From an uncultured Acidobacteriota bacterium (GTDB lineage: Bacteria > Acidobacteriota > CAIWXX01): a DNA stretch of 64,000 nt. Below, piece by piece: positions 1 to 10,513 of this stretch. A model generated the notes under the pieces. It had not been told where the DNA came from. It was given only the letters and a program-made list of their open reading frames with translations, and did not search any database. The position numbers and the translations under genes were made by a program. The stretch spans positions 29,040 to 93,039 of the forward strand of contig CAIWXX010000010.1 of assembly GCA_903916735.1 (NCBI GenBank), given 5' to 3'. How positions within the stretch are numbered: position 1 is the stretch's first letter; the number at the start of each line of letters is the position of its first letter.

Positions 1-12
1 TATCCCACGGAG

Positions 13-47
13 ATAAAAAACGGGGGAACGCCGGAAGCGTTCCCCCG
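13..47 (-). terminator. Rho-independent terminator of gdhA
   Basis: A perfect 11-bp inverted repeat (arms 21-31 and 37-47, loop CGGAA) lies just after the gdhA stop on the minus strand. On that strand it is followed by a run of six T (complement of 15-20). The GC-rich stem plus U-tract is the classic intrinsic terminator form. Confidence 0.9.
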
Positions 48-75
48 CAACAGGTTTCAGTAAAGGCCGTTCTTC

Positions 76-2156
<2,081 letters not shown>

Positions 2157-2600
2157 ATGGAAATTGACATCGGTCGCAAGAATGTTGCGTTCGGGTGGAT
2201 GTGGTTGGCGCTCAGCATGCTTTTTGGATTTTTCCTGCAAATCAAGATGCGTGATCCGAACTGGGCCGGCAGCTATTTCGAATCCGCCAACTGGGTGAAC
2301 CACGCGGCCATTGCCGCTTATTCCTTTCCACGCGCGCCCTGGAGGCTCGCCCATGCTCACTGGGGAGCGCTTTCCCTCGTCAACATTTTTTATGGAATGC
2401 TCATCGACAGGATCGGTATTTCGCCTTTCTGGAAACACTCAGGGAGCATCCTCTGTATCGTCGGAACGATCGTCTTCTCCGGCGGCCTCTTCGCGGTCGG
2501 GTTCAATCCCTCCTATTCAGCAATCGCCGTCGTCGGATTTGTGCTGGTTGGATTGTCCGTCATGGTACAGCTCGCCGGTTGGCTGGCAACATTAAAATAG
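2157..2600 (+). CDS. Small four-helix membrane protein of unknown function
   Basis: The 147-aa protein has a strong ribosome site (AAAGGAGG, 6 bases before ATG). It shows about four hydrophobic segments, near residues 10-30, 65-80, 95-115 and 120-143. A conserved-looking AHAHWGALSLVN stretch opens the second helix, with two histidines spaced HxH. The layout recalls small haem-binding 4-TM proteins such as the styrene oxide isomerase type, but that is only a resemblance of pattern. It is alone on its strand between a repeat and a convergent gene. I do not recognise the family. Confidence 0.75.
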   Translation: MEIDIGRKNVAFGWMWLALSMLFGFFLQIKMRDPNWAGSYFESANWVNHAAIAAYSFPRAPWRLAHAHWGALSLVNIFYGMLIDRIGISPFWKHSGSILCIVGTIVFSGGLFAVGFNPSYSAIAVVGFVLVGLSVMVQLAGWLATLK

Positions 2601-2700
2601 CACAGGCCGTCGCTTTCTTCTGGTGCACGGATACCCTGTTTGATCGGAAAAGCCGCCAAAGTGAGAATCGGCGGAGATTTTCCGCGGACTCGCGACGCGG

Positions 2701-3324
2701 CTATTGAGCATAGCGTTCTCGGAAGAGCGTTATGTTCTGAGCCAGCGTGGCGATCTCAGCTGCGTCACGCGTGAAATCCACTTTCATATTCGATCCGTTG
2801 AAGGTGATCTGAGAGCGGCTAAAGAGATCGGCATCGGCAATTTCACCGGCGAAGAATCGACGCAGTTCGGCGGTGGTGAAAAAATAGGTGATGACCTCAT
2901 TGCCTCCGGGTCGAGTCAGCGGCATGCGGCTGTCGGTGGATGATGTCCGAATCTGGATCTTGACTCCATCCACTTGCTGGATCGAGCCACCGAGCTTCCA
3001 GAAAATTTGAGCCACCGGTTTGGCGACCGCTACCCATAACGCACCGGCCCGCACCGAATCCCGTTGCCGAAGTGGATCAAACACATAAGGAAGTGTGCCG
3101 GTAAAGGAGTAATAGGCTAACCCCTTATTTTCTTCAAAGTTGGAATACACCTCCGGAAGTCCTGATCCGAAAAGTCGCATCGCAGACGCTTCCTGTGCTA
3201 CGCGCGTGACGACATCCTTGTAGTTGGATTTCAGGTAGGCGACACGCTCTCGAAGGTCCTCCGCCGCGGCTAGAATCGAAGTGGAAACGACCATCACACA
3301 GAGAACGAGTGGCAGCCTTTTCAT
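2701..3324 (-). CDS. Secreted protein of unknown function
   Basis: The 207-aa protein begins with a signal peptide (MKRLPLVLCVMVVSTSILAAA, cleavage after about residue 21), so it is exported to the periplasm or beyond. I chose the ATG at 3324 rather than one five codons earlier, because the earlier ATG overlaps the ribosome site GGGAGGG that serves the later one. The mature part is mixed alpha/beta with no motif I recognise. It faces a flavoprotein remnant on the other strand. Confidence 0.75.
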   Translation of the reverse strand: MKRLPLVLCVMVVSTSILAAAEDLRERVAYLKSNYKDVVTRVAQEASAMRLFGSGLPEVYSNFEENKGLAYYSFTGTLPYVFDPLRQRDSVRAGALWVAVAKPVAQIFWKLGGSIQQVDGVKIQIRTSSTDSRMPLTRPGGNEVITYFFTTAELRRFFAGEIADADLFSRSQITFNGSNMKVDFTRDAAEIATLAQNITLFRERYAQ

Positions 3325-3516
3325 TTCTTTCCCTCCCATAATTTAACAATATACCCTGGAATAGCCTCAGTGCCAGTGGGATCGGTTGATTTGGTCAATT
3401 GGTTTCCAGTTGAGCTTAATCTGTTCTGAGCTGATCTTCATTGCGAGAAGGCTTAAAAGATGGGTGACAAAATTGCGGGTTACTGGAAGGCCTCTGGATT
3501 CGTTACAATAGCATGC

Positions 3517-4011
3517 ATGGAAGAGCGGGATATTCTGATCATCGGCGCCGGCCCGGCGGGCTTGAGTACGGCATTCCATCTCTGCGCGATAAATCCCTCC
3601 TATAGCGAACGTCTTTTCGTCATTGACAAGCAGATTGGGACGCGAAGCAAAGTATGTTGCGCCGCGCTCGGGGTTGACCCATTGCCTAGGGGCGAGGGCA
3701 TCTCAGAAGCGCTCCTTGGGAGCAAGCTCGCTGCCTCGGAAATTAACGATGGATTCCGGCGCGACGATGTGCGGTTTACAGGGTATCGCCATCGCATCCT
3801 CACTTCCGAACTTGGTTCATCACTCCGCACCACTCAACTCCTCGCCCGCCTCTTTTACAGCCGTATGAATATGTTCTGGATGAATATGATTCTTGAGAGC
3901 CGGACGCTGCGTCGATACATTGAGGAAAAACGTCCGGTCTATCCGGCTTTTTACCGTGACAAACGCGATCTGCTGGATGCGCTTATCCGGTATGCACTGT
4001 TTCGAGGATGA
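3517..4011 (+). pseudogene. Truncated FAD-dependent oxidoreductase (geranylgeranyl-reductase-like)
   Basis: The N-terminus carries a textbook FAD-binding Rossmann motif, DILIIGAGPAGLSTAFHL, followed by an acidic strand end at FVIDK. Flavoproteins of the geranylgeranyl reductase/halogenase class run to 350-400 residues. Here only 164 remain, and the middle (NAD/substrate domain and second FAD motif) is missing. The last 50 residues look like a helical C-terminal tail. The simplest reading is an internal deletion that kept the frame. An upstream extension to 3460 is possible but adds an atypical leader. A genuinely short flavin protein cannot be excluded. Confidence 0.5.
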
Positions 4012-4056
4012 GACGCCATTGATGGCGCGTGGTCTTGAACAGATCTGGAGAATGTA

Positions 4057-4785
4057 ATGCACGAACCTCATTTTTATATCGATGATGCCGGCGAATCCGG
4101 CGGGGAATTGACACTCGTCGGTGAAAATCTCCATCATTTGCGTCATGTCCTCTGCCTTCGGCCCGGCGAAAATGTCGTCCTTTTTGATCGCGACGGCCGG
4201 CGTGCTCTGTGCGAAATCAAGGAAGTCCTCAAGACTCATGCCTCACTTCAGGTGAAAGATCGATTTTGTGTTGACCCGCCGCCGCTCGCTCTTCAGATCG
4301 GCATGGCATTTCTTCAACCCCACAAAGTCGATCTCACCATTCAGAAATGCGCAGAATGGGCGGCGGCCTCTTTGACACCCCTGATCACACGCCGTTCGCG
4401 AGCGTTCGCCGGTGATAAGAGGCCTCGCTGGCAGAAAATCGCCGTCGATGCGGCATGCCAGTCTGAATCGCCGATTGTGCTTGAGGTGAAAGAACCCATG
4501 CCTCTGGCGCAATTCATCGGCACATCTCCCGAAGGACGTAGGCTTATTTTGGACGAGGAAGAGGGTGGAGCTCCTCTTCGTACTATTCTAGAATCGTCGC
4601 CTCCCACCACAGCCACAATCCTCATCGGTCCCGAAGGCGGGTGGGAAAGATCGGAAGTCGAACAGGCTCAAAAAACCGGCTTCGAACGTGCCAGCCTGGG
4701 GAGGAGGAACTTCCGTTCCGAGACCGCTGTGATTTCAGCGGTCACTCTCATCATGCACTATTGGGGCATGGCCTGGAAGAAATAA
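4057..4785 (+). CDS. rsmE: 16S rRNA (uracil-1498-N3)-methyltransferase
   Basis: The 242-aa protein matches RsmE, which methylates U1498 of 16S rRNA using S-adenosylmethionine. An N-terminal PUA-like domain contains LVGENLHHLRHVLCLRPGE. The C-terminal SPOUT domain carries the family hallmark LIGPEGGW and, near the end, LGRRNFRSETAVISAV, which form the trefoil-knot SAM site. Length and domain order are normal. It starts 45 bases after the flavoprotein remnant, so the two may share a transcript. Downstream is a perfect hairpin between convergent genes. Confidence 0.95.
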   Translation: MHEPHFYIDDAGESGGELTLVGENLHHLRHVLCLRPGENVVLFDRDGRRALCEIKEVLKTHASLQVKDRFCVDPPPLALQIGMAFLQPHKVDLTIQKCAEWAAASLTPLITRRSRAFAGDKRPRWQKIAVDAACQSESPIVLEVKEPMPLAQFIGTSPEGRRLILDEEEGGAPLRTILESSPPTTATILIGPEGGWERSEVEQAQKTGFERASLGRRNFRSETAVISAVTLIMHYWGMAWKK

Positions 4786-4836
4786 GAAGGATCGGATTTC
4801 ATGCGATGCAACATTGGCCGACCTCACCACAGTGAC

Positions 4837-4859
4837 GATGAAAAGCGACGCTTTTCATC
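4837..4859. terminator. Hairpin between convergent genes
   Basis: Perfect 10-bp inverted repeat GATGAAAAGC/GCTTTTCATC with a 3-base loop, lying between rsmE (plus) and the glycosyltransferase (minus). It has no long T-run on either side, so its terminator role is inferred from position. Confidence 0.45.
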
Positions 4860-6510
4860 AAAGTGAATTTGCTTGCGACTGCAGCTTCATACGACGAGGT
4901 GATGGTAGCGGTATCGAGGAGGAAACTCGAGCCGCGAATCCCGCCCGGCGCCAATGCATGACCTCGCCGGATCGGACTCGCCGATAAACCGTCAGGTTAC
5001 TCAATCGCAGCACCTGTTTGAACCTCCTGAGAAAACGGGGATTTTGCACCGCGGCTTGCGCCAGCGGGTCACCGTCCTCGGCGACGATCCAGCCTACGAT
5101 TTTATCAGGGCGTGCCAGAGCTTGATCCCACGTTCCATAAATTCCCTCATGAACCACATTATGAAGGGGTAGTCCCCAATCGTGCAGGAAAGGGGAAATC
5201 CATCCCATAGAGGCCAGAACAAGCTGGCTATCATAGTTCTTTTCAAAGTAGTGAATGGCCTGCTCCCTCTCCTTAATCTCCGGCATGTGGTAGCGCGCCT
5301 CATCCAGCATTGCATGACGGTTGGCACGGGGAAATAGCACGTTGATCATGATGAGACAGGCCAGGGCGATTTTGGCCCACCGTTTTGCGGGCCACCAAAC
5401 AACGGCGAACAGAGCAACGGCGGGCAGGAGTACAATACTATACCGGACGCGAAAAGGGTGACCATCGAAATAGGCCATGGCGAACAAAGGTATGGGATGA
5501 AGAAGGGCATAAGCCATCAGAAAAGGCCGGCGGAATCGCCGATGAATAAGAAAAATGAGGAAGCCGAGTATCGCCGTGTCGAAGGCCGGCTTTCCTGCGA
5601 TGTCCCGCGTGCATTGTAGAAAAATCAGGAAACTCTTCAATGCCTGGCCTTTGGAGTAAGGATCGAGAGGCCGTTCATCCTTTTGAGGCGGCAGGAATTC
5701 ACCAGTGACAAAGGTGCAATATGCCTGGAAAGCGAAGATCCCCGCGAGAGAAATCAGAAGAAATGCCGCAATATATTTGCGTTTCACCTTCCAGCGAGCC
5801 TTTGCCTGAAGAAGCCCGATCAGTAAAAGAATATTCATGCCGGCGCAGAGCGACCAGCCATCATGCCGAACAAGGGTTGACAGTGCCACGAGTATGCTCG
5901 CTGCCAGAAGATCGCGCGTTTCTTCGGTATACAGAAACCGTGTCAGATAATAGATGCCTCCAATTGAAAGCGCCAGATAAAGAGACTCGGTGAGTGGGGT
6001 CGACTGCACGTAGAGGATGGAGGAGTTCGTGGCGAAGATCAACACGGCCGCGACGGAAAGGGCATGGTCGGTCCGCAGAAGATAGACAAGCCGGTAAAGA
6101 AAATACCCGGATACCGCAAAACAGATGACGGAGATCAATGATGCCGCTATGCCATTGTGATAGAGAGTCCTGCTGAGGACCGCCGGGATATCAATCAGTG
6201 CGGGAAGGGGAAGCCAGTACATACCCATCTGATCGATCCCCGGACTGAGGTTATCAAAAATGCGCCGCGCAACCAGAAGCCGGGCCTTGGCATCGTAATG
6301 GATCAGCGTCAGGCCCTGAGAATAATAGTAGATGAAAAAAGCAGCGCCCCAGAGCCCGATGACCATGGCTGTCAATACGGGGACGGCTCTCAGCAACCAA
6401 TCGCGGAAGGAGTCATGTGAATGGGTTTCAGAATTCAGTGATCCTTCCGTATTCCTCTCCCCTATCGCTTCCGCTCGTGTATGCCCTGATCTCTGATCTG
6501 CCAATTCCAT
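4858..6510 (-). CDS. GT-C fold membrane glycosyltransferase (PMT/ArnT-like)
   Basis: The 550-aa protein has a short cytoplasmic leader and then about ten hydrophobic helices. The first helix is near residues 38-60 and is followed by a periplasmic loop with HYDAKAR, the position where GT-C enzymes keep their acidic catalytic residues. Proteins of this type use polyprenyl-phosphate sugars to glycosylate lipids, glycans or proteins on the outer face of the inner membrane. The soluble C-terminal 130 residues have no motif I recognise. Acceptor and sugar cannot be told. A start a few codons downstream cannot be excluded. It is monocistronic. Confidence 0.8.
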   Translation of the reverse strand: MELADQRSGHTRAEAIGERNTEGSLNSETHSHDSFRDWLLRAVPVLTAMVIGLWGAAFFIYYYSQGLTLIHYDAKARLLVARRIFDNLSPGIDQMGMYWLPLPALIDIPAVLSRTLYHNGIAASLISVICFAVSGYFLYRLVYLLRTDHALSVAAVLIFATNSSILYVQSTPLTESLYLALSIGGIYYLTRFLYTEETRDLLAASILVALSTLVRHDGWSLCAGMNILLLIGLLQAKARWKVKRKYIAAFLLISLAGIFAFQAYCTFVTGEFLPPQKDERPLDPYSKGQALKSFLIFLQCTRDIAGKPAFDTAILGFLIFLIHRRFRRPFLMAYALLHPIPLFAMAYFDGHPFRVRYSIVLLPAVALFAVVWWPAKRWAKIALACLIMINVLFPRANRHAMLDEARYHMPEIKEREQAIHYFEKNYDSQLVLASMGWISPFLHDWGLPLHNVVHEGIYGTWDQALARPDKIVGWIVAEDGDPLAQAAVQNPRFLRRFKQVLRLSNLTVYRRVRSGEVMHWRRAGFAARVSSSIPLPSPRRMKLQSQANSL

Positions 6511-6711
6511 AGCAAAGTCAAGCAGTATACATCAAGACCCACGACGGCGGCAAAGTTTGCGTAGAGGGGCCTGTCAGAAAATCGTACTTCAAATATCCAG
6601 CGCACCGAATGGAACCACAGATGAACTCAGATGAAAATAAATTCCCGATTTTTTTGCTACCGATCTGCGGGGGAATCAACCATCGGCCGGATCCATCAGC
6701 CTTGCCGTCAG

Positions 6712-8025
6712 TCAGACTCTTTTGTCGCGTCCTGACTTCAACTGAATCCTGATCGGTGAGTGCTTCAATCCAAATTCTCCGCGGATGTGCGTAGCAAGCA
6801 TTTTTTCATAAGAGGGGAGAAATCGAGTCTGGCGGGTCGTGAACAGTCGAATCGTCACCGGAAGGCGGCTGATCTGGACACCGTATTTAATCGGAGCCCT
6901 GATTCCATCCTGAAATATCGGCGATCGAGATTCGAAAAATTCTTCCAGGAATTTATTAAGATCCGACGTGGAGATTGTGGTCCGGCCTTCTGCGATCGTC
7001 TCTTCAACGGCGGGCAGCACCCGTTCGGTTCCCCGGCCGGCTAATGCGGAGATGAAAAGAATACGGGCCCATTGCAGCTCATTCAGCTCCTCGCGCAATT
7101 TTTTCGTCGCTCTGTGTGGATCGTATTGAGTGGCAAGATCGAGTTTGTTGACAAGGACAACTGTGGATTTAGCGGAGGATGCGATTTCGGTGGCGAGGAA
7201 GCGATCCTGAGCGCCGACCCCGGCCTCGCCGTCGAGAAGCAGGATTGCACAATCGGCTTGTTGGATGGTCCGGCGTGCAGCCAGGACAGCGAAGATTTCT
7301 TGCGAATCGTCGATACGCGCCTTACGCCGGATTCCGGCCGTGTCGAGTATTCGGAAAAGGGTTCCGCCGGAGACCACTTCTGCATCAACGCAATCACGTG
7401 TTGTCCCTGGAATTTCACTGACCGATGCGCGTTCATATCCGACCAGCCTGTTCAGGAGCGTCGATTTGCCGGCGTTGGGCTTACCGACGATGGTGAGCGC
7501 CAAGGCGTTCGAGTTGACGGCCTCGGATGCGTCATCTCCGGGAAGAAGAGCAAGAATCTGATCGAGCAGATCGTCGATGCAACGCCCGTGTTCGGCCGAT
7601 ACCCCCACGGGGTTGATTCCCAGCCGGGTGAAATCGGCAAGGCGCATTTCGTGTTGCTCAGCGTCCACCTTGTTGACCGCAGCCAGAAAGGGCTTTTTCT
7701 TCCGGATGGCCCTTAGGAGCGATTCATCGCCGGGTCGTAATCCATCGGTTGCATCAAAGAGAATGAGCACGAGATCGGCTTCGGCCACGGCAAAATCCAC
7801 CTGCCGCAGAATCGCGTGTTGCAGTGAGTCCTTGGCCTCGTCGACGCCACCCGTGTCGATCACGATGAATTGGCGGCCTTCCCATTCAACAGTGCCATAG
7901 ATCCGGTCGCGGGTCATTCCAGAGCGCCGGTGGACGAGGGCTCTCCTCTTCCGCGTCAAACGGTTGAACAGGGTCGACTTGCCGCTGTTCGGCAAACCTA
8001 CAATGGCGACTTTTCTCATCTCCAC
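6712..8025 (-). CDS. der: Ribosome biogenesis GTPase Der (EngA)
   Basis: The 437-aa protein has two tandem GTPase domains and a KH-like C-terminal domain, the unique layout of Der, which acts in 50S subunit maturation. Domain 1 has the P-loop GLPNSGKST at residues 10-18, DTGG and NKVD. Domain 2 has GKPNAGKST, DTAGIRRK and NKLD. The first P-loop departs slightly from the usual GRPNVGKS but keeps the GKS core. The start is either GTG at 8025 or ATG at 8019 and the sequence does not decide. It diverges from the selenoprotein gene with about 175 bases between them. Confidence 0.96.
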   Translation of the reverse strand: MEMRKVAIVGLPNSGKSTLFNRLTRKRRALVHRRSGMTRDRIYGTVEWEGRQFIVIDTGGVDEAKDSLQHAILRQVDFAVAEADLVLILFDATDGLRPGDESLLRAIRKKKPFLAAVNKVDAEQHEMRLADFTRLGINPVGVSAEHGRCIDDLLDQILALLPGDDASEAVNSNALALTIVGKPNAGKSTLLNRLVGYERASVSEIPGTTRDCVDAEVVSGGTLFRILDTAGIRRKARIDDSQEIFAVLAARRTIQQADCAILLLDGEAGVGAQDRFLATEIASSAKSTVVLVNKLDLATQYDPHRATKKLREELNELQWARILFISALAGRGTERVLPAVEETIAEGRTTISTSDLNKFLEEFFESRSPIFQDGIRAPIKYGVQISRLPVTIRLFTTRQTRFLPSYEKMLATHIRGEFGLKHSPIRIQLKSGRDKRV

Positions 8026-8201
8026 TGTAAGATATCACATGCGGGGCCGGTTTGATCCAGCTGCGTCCCTGGAATTCATTGGATTTCACCGATATGATCG
8101 CTTTTCTTCTGCAATTCGATTGCCCCGGGACAAGGAATTTACCTGGTCTCTTTACTGCCCATAGCTGAAGCTGTAGAATTTCCATTCAAGGAGTGCATAT
8201 C

Positions 8202-8417
8202 ATGTCTGATGACATTCTCATTTTCGGGAAGGATACCTGACCCTATACATCGAAGGCCCGTGAGGACTTCGCCAAGACTGATACTGTTCGCTACATCAAT
8301 GTGCAAGCGGAACCTGGGGGTCTTGATCAGATGCTGAAATTCAGCAAGGGTGCTCGAACGGTGCCCGTGATCGTCAAAGGCGGCAAAGTGACGATCGGTT
8401 GGGATGGAGGCACCTGA
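8202..8417 (+). CDS. Glutaredoxin-like selenoprotein with in-frame UGA (Sec13)
   Basis: A 71-codon frame opens at ATG 8202 behind a good ribosome site (AAGGAG, 8188-8193) and is interrupted only by TGA at codon 13 (8238-8240). Read as selenocysteine it gives the redox motif U-P-Y-T at residues 13-16, where glutaredoxins have CPYC or CPYT. The rest is a compact thioredoxin fold: strand ILIFG, the cis-proline signature TVPVIV (53-58) and a glycine pair, ending GWDGGT. A hairpin suited to bacterial SECIS starts ten bases after the UGA. It fits my recollection of the short UXX-star (seleno)protein families, which are glutaredoxin relatives. Selenium genes (selA-D) are not in this window. A nonsense-mutated Cys protein is the alternative, but the intact frame after the stop argues against it. 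Confidence 0.85.
8251..8271 (+). promoter_or_regulatory. Candidate bacterial SECIS hairpin
   Basis: In the mRNA just after the UGA, CGAAG pairs with CTTCG (8251-8255 and 8267-8271). After one G-A mismatch two more C-G pairs form, leaving a five-base loop CGUGA at 8259-8263. Bacterial SECIS elements are stem-loops whose apical loop, usually with a GU, sits roughly 15-35 bases after the UGA and binds SelB. The loop here is 19-23 bases downstream. The fold was done by hand. Confidence 0.65.
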
Positions 8418-8772
8418 GGGGTCTAGCTGAGTGCGGCAGTTCGCCGCATGCACTGACGTGCCATCATTTTTCTACAGTTGTAGAATCAAAAAACGATCCA
8501 ACTGCAGAGGAGAATCCGTTATCAAAAATCGTGGTGGAAACGGAGATTGCTGGAGTGCATCCTGCTGTAGATAGGGATGAGTCGATTATCCGAGGACCCC
8601 TGTTGAATTTTGTTGATAGGAGCGGATTTCATCGGGGACGGAATTCGTCTGCGTTGACGTCCCTGTTTGCAGAGGGAGATGTACAGAGTTGGACAACGGG
8701 AACCCCTAACGCGGCAACACGAGAAAATGGCGTGGACTGTTTTCAGGGAAATGACCCCCAAGACATCCCACA
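8418..8772. other. Intergenic region after the selenoprotein gene
   Basis: No gene is supportable. A small hairpin TGCGGC-AGTTC-GCCGCA (8432-8448) follows the selenoprotein stop and may help end transcription, though it has no T-run. The one open frame across the region has no recognisable content and no ribosome site. Confidence 0.5.
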
Positions 8773-10392
8773 ATGAATTCCGAAAGGCGGACTCCATCAT
8801 TGCCTGATTCTAATGACATCCCACCACAACCAGCGCAATGGATGACGGCGCTTCCAGGCAGAACGTCCTGTCCGGAATCGTCGATGAAACAAAGCCGCCG
8901 TCTGGATCTTCCTTTGCGCTTTCTGACGGCTGTTGCCGGCCTGTGTGCGGCAGGATATCTCTGTTGCTACTTCATCCTCGCCTGGATCAGGATGAGGTAC
9001 CCATATGAGTTGGAATGGATGGAGGGAGGCTGTGTCGACCACGTCGTCAGGCTTCTCAAAGGCGCCTCGCTTTATGGCGAGCCGTCTCTGGAATTCACAC
9101 CATTCATCTATACGCCCTTTTACTACTATGTGTCCGCCGTATTCTCAAAGGTGTTCGGTATCGGCTTCTTCCCTTTGCGGCTCGTATCCTTCCTTGCGTC
9201 GATCGGTTGTTTTTTCATCATTTTCAAATTCGTGAAGAGGGAGACGGGATCCTCTTTTTACGGCCTGCTATCCACAGGCCTTTTCGCGGCGGCATACAGA
9301 TTCAGCGGCGCCTGGCTGGATCTGGCTCGTCTCGATTCGCTTTTTCTTTTTCTTCTTCTTGGCAGTGCTTATCTGCTGTTTTTTCACAAAAGTGGCATCG
9401 GCCTGTTTTTTTCCGGAGTTCTGATCTCTCTGTCCTTTTTGACAAAGCAAACCGCATTGTTCCTGGCAGTCGTCATGTGCCTCTATTCGATGATTTTCCT
9501 GGACAGATGGTTGAAGATCATAATTCCATTGATCTTTGCAGGGCTTATTGGATTGAGCACGCTCTTCTTTAATTGGTTAAGCCATGGATGGTACTCTTAT
9601 TATGTATTTGAGCTCCCGCGACAGCATCGTATCTTCACTCTCATGGTGGCAGGATTCTGGATCCAGGATATGCCGTTTCTCTCACTCGCATTATTGGCAT
9701 CATTGACATATTTGGGAAATCGCCTCTTGTGCCATCGGAATAAAGAGACCGTGTTTCACCTCTCCTTCTTTTTTAGCATGATTCTTGTCTCTTGGTTTTC
9801 GAGAATGCATTATGGCGGGTACGATAATGTCCTGTTGCTTGCAACTGCCGCTCTTTCGATTTATGCGGGAATGGGATGGCATCATGTGACATCTTTTGCA
9901 AGCAGGGCGAGGCATGCATCACTGTGGCAGTATCTGGCCGTTCTCACCTGCCTCTTGCAGTTTTTCCTCTTGAAATATGATCCCGCCGCCCAGCTCCCAT
10001 CAACAAGGGACCTCCTCGCAGGCAATGCCCTGGTTGAATTAATGAAAGGCATAGATGGTGACATTTTCATGCCGAACCATGGCTATCTGCCTTCATTAGC
10101 CGGCAAAAAAACGAGTGCTCATGCCATGGCCCTGTTTGATGTTTTGCGAAGCACCGACAGGGAGAAACGCGGAAATCTGGTCTATCAAATTGATCACGCG
10201 CTGCAGAATGGCTATTACAAAACCATCATCTTGGATGGCCCATTCTATGGAATCCAGCGTGAAGTCGATGCCTCATACACGCCCAAAGCCAGAGTGTTTC
10301 AGTGCACCGATTGCTTCTGGCCTGTCACCGGCAAGAGGACCAGACCGGAGATGCTGCTCGTGCTGAAAGCAGCCCCGGGATACACGCCCTGA
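8773..10392 (+). CDS. GT-C fold membrane glycosyltransferase
   Basis: The 539-aa reading frame has about ten hydrophobic helices beginning near residue 50. The first outer loop contains YELEWMEGG followed by FTPFIYTPFYYY, an arrangement typical of the RgtA-D/GT39/GT87-like transferases that use lipid-linked sugars at the outer face of the inner membrane. No clear ribosome site marks the start. ATG 8773, 8842 and 8884 are all possible, and 8884 leaves a leader (MKQSRRLDLPLRF) that looks most natural before the first helix. Substrate is unknown. The gene converges on the amidohydrolase. Confidence 0.8.
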   Translation: MNSERRTPSLPDSNDIPPQPAQWMTALPGRTSCPESSMKQSRRLDLPLRFLTAVAGLCAAGYLCCYFILAWIRMRYPYELEWMEGGCVDHVVRLLKGASLYGEPSLEFTPFIYTPFYYYVSAVFSKVFGIGFFPLRLVSFLASIGCFFIIFKFVKRETGSSFYGLLSTGLFAAAYRFSGAWLDLARLDSLFLFLLLGSAYLLFFHKSGIGLFFSGVLISLSFLTKQTALFLAVVMCLYSMIFLDRWLKIIIPLIFAGLIGLSTLFFNWLSHGWYSYYVFELPRQHRIFTLMVAGFWIQDMPFLSLALLASLTYLGNRLLCHRNKETVFHLSFFFSMILVSWFSRMHYGGYDNVLLLATAALSIYAGMGWHHVTSFASRARHASLWQYLAVLTCLLQFFLLKYDPAAQLPSTRDLLAGNALVELMKGIDGDIFMPNHGYLPSLAGKKTSAHAMALFDVLRSTDREKRGNLVYQIDHALQNGYYKTIILDGPFYGIQREVDASYTPKARVFQCTDCFWPVTGKRTRPEMLLVLKAAPGYTP

Positions 10393-10513
10393 GGCGTTAT
10401 CGCCTGCGACCGCTTTTCTCAGAGTGACTCCACCTGCGAGCCTGTTCTAGATCAGAAACACCTTTTCGGCCAGAGAAGGCGTACCGACTCTGCAGCATTC
10501 AGCGCTGTCGTGT

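Noticed and set aside
8399..8776. A 125-codon frame after the selenoprotein gene
   Set aside because: It has no ribosome site and no known motif, and it overlaps the selenoprotein end.
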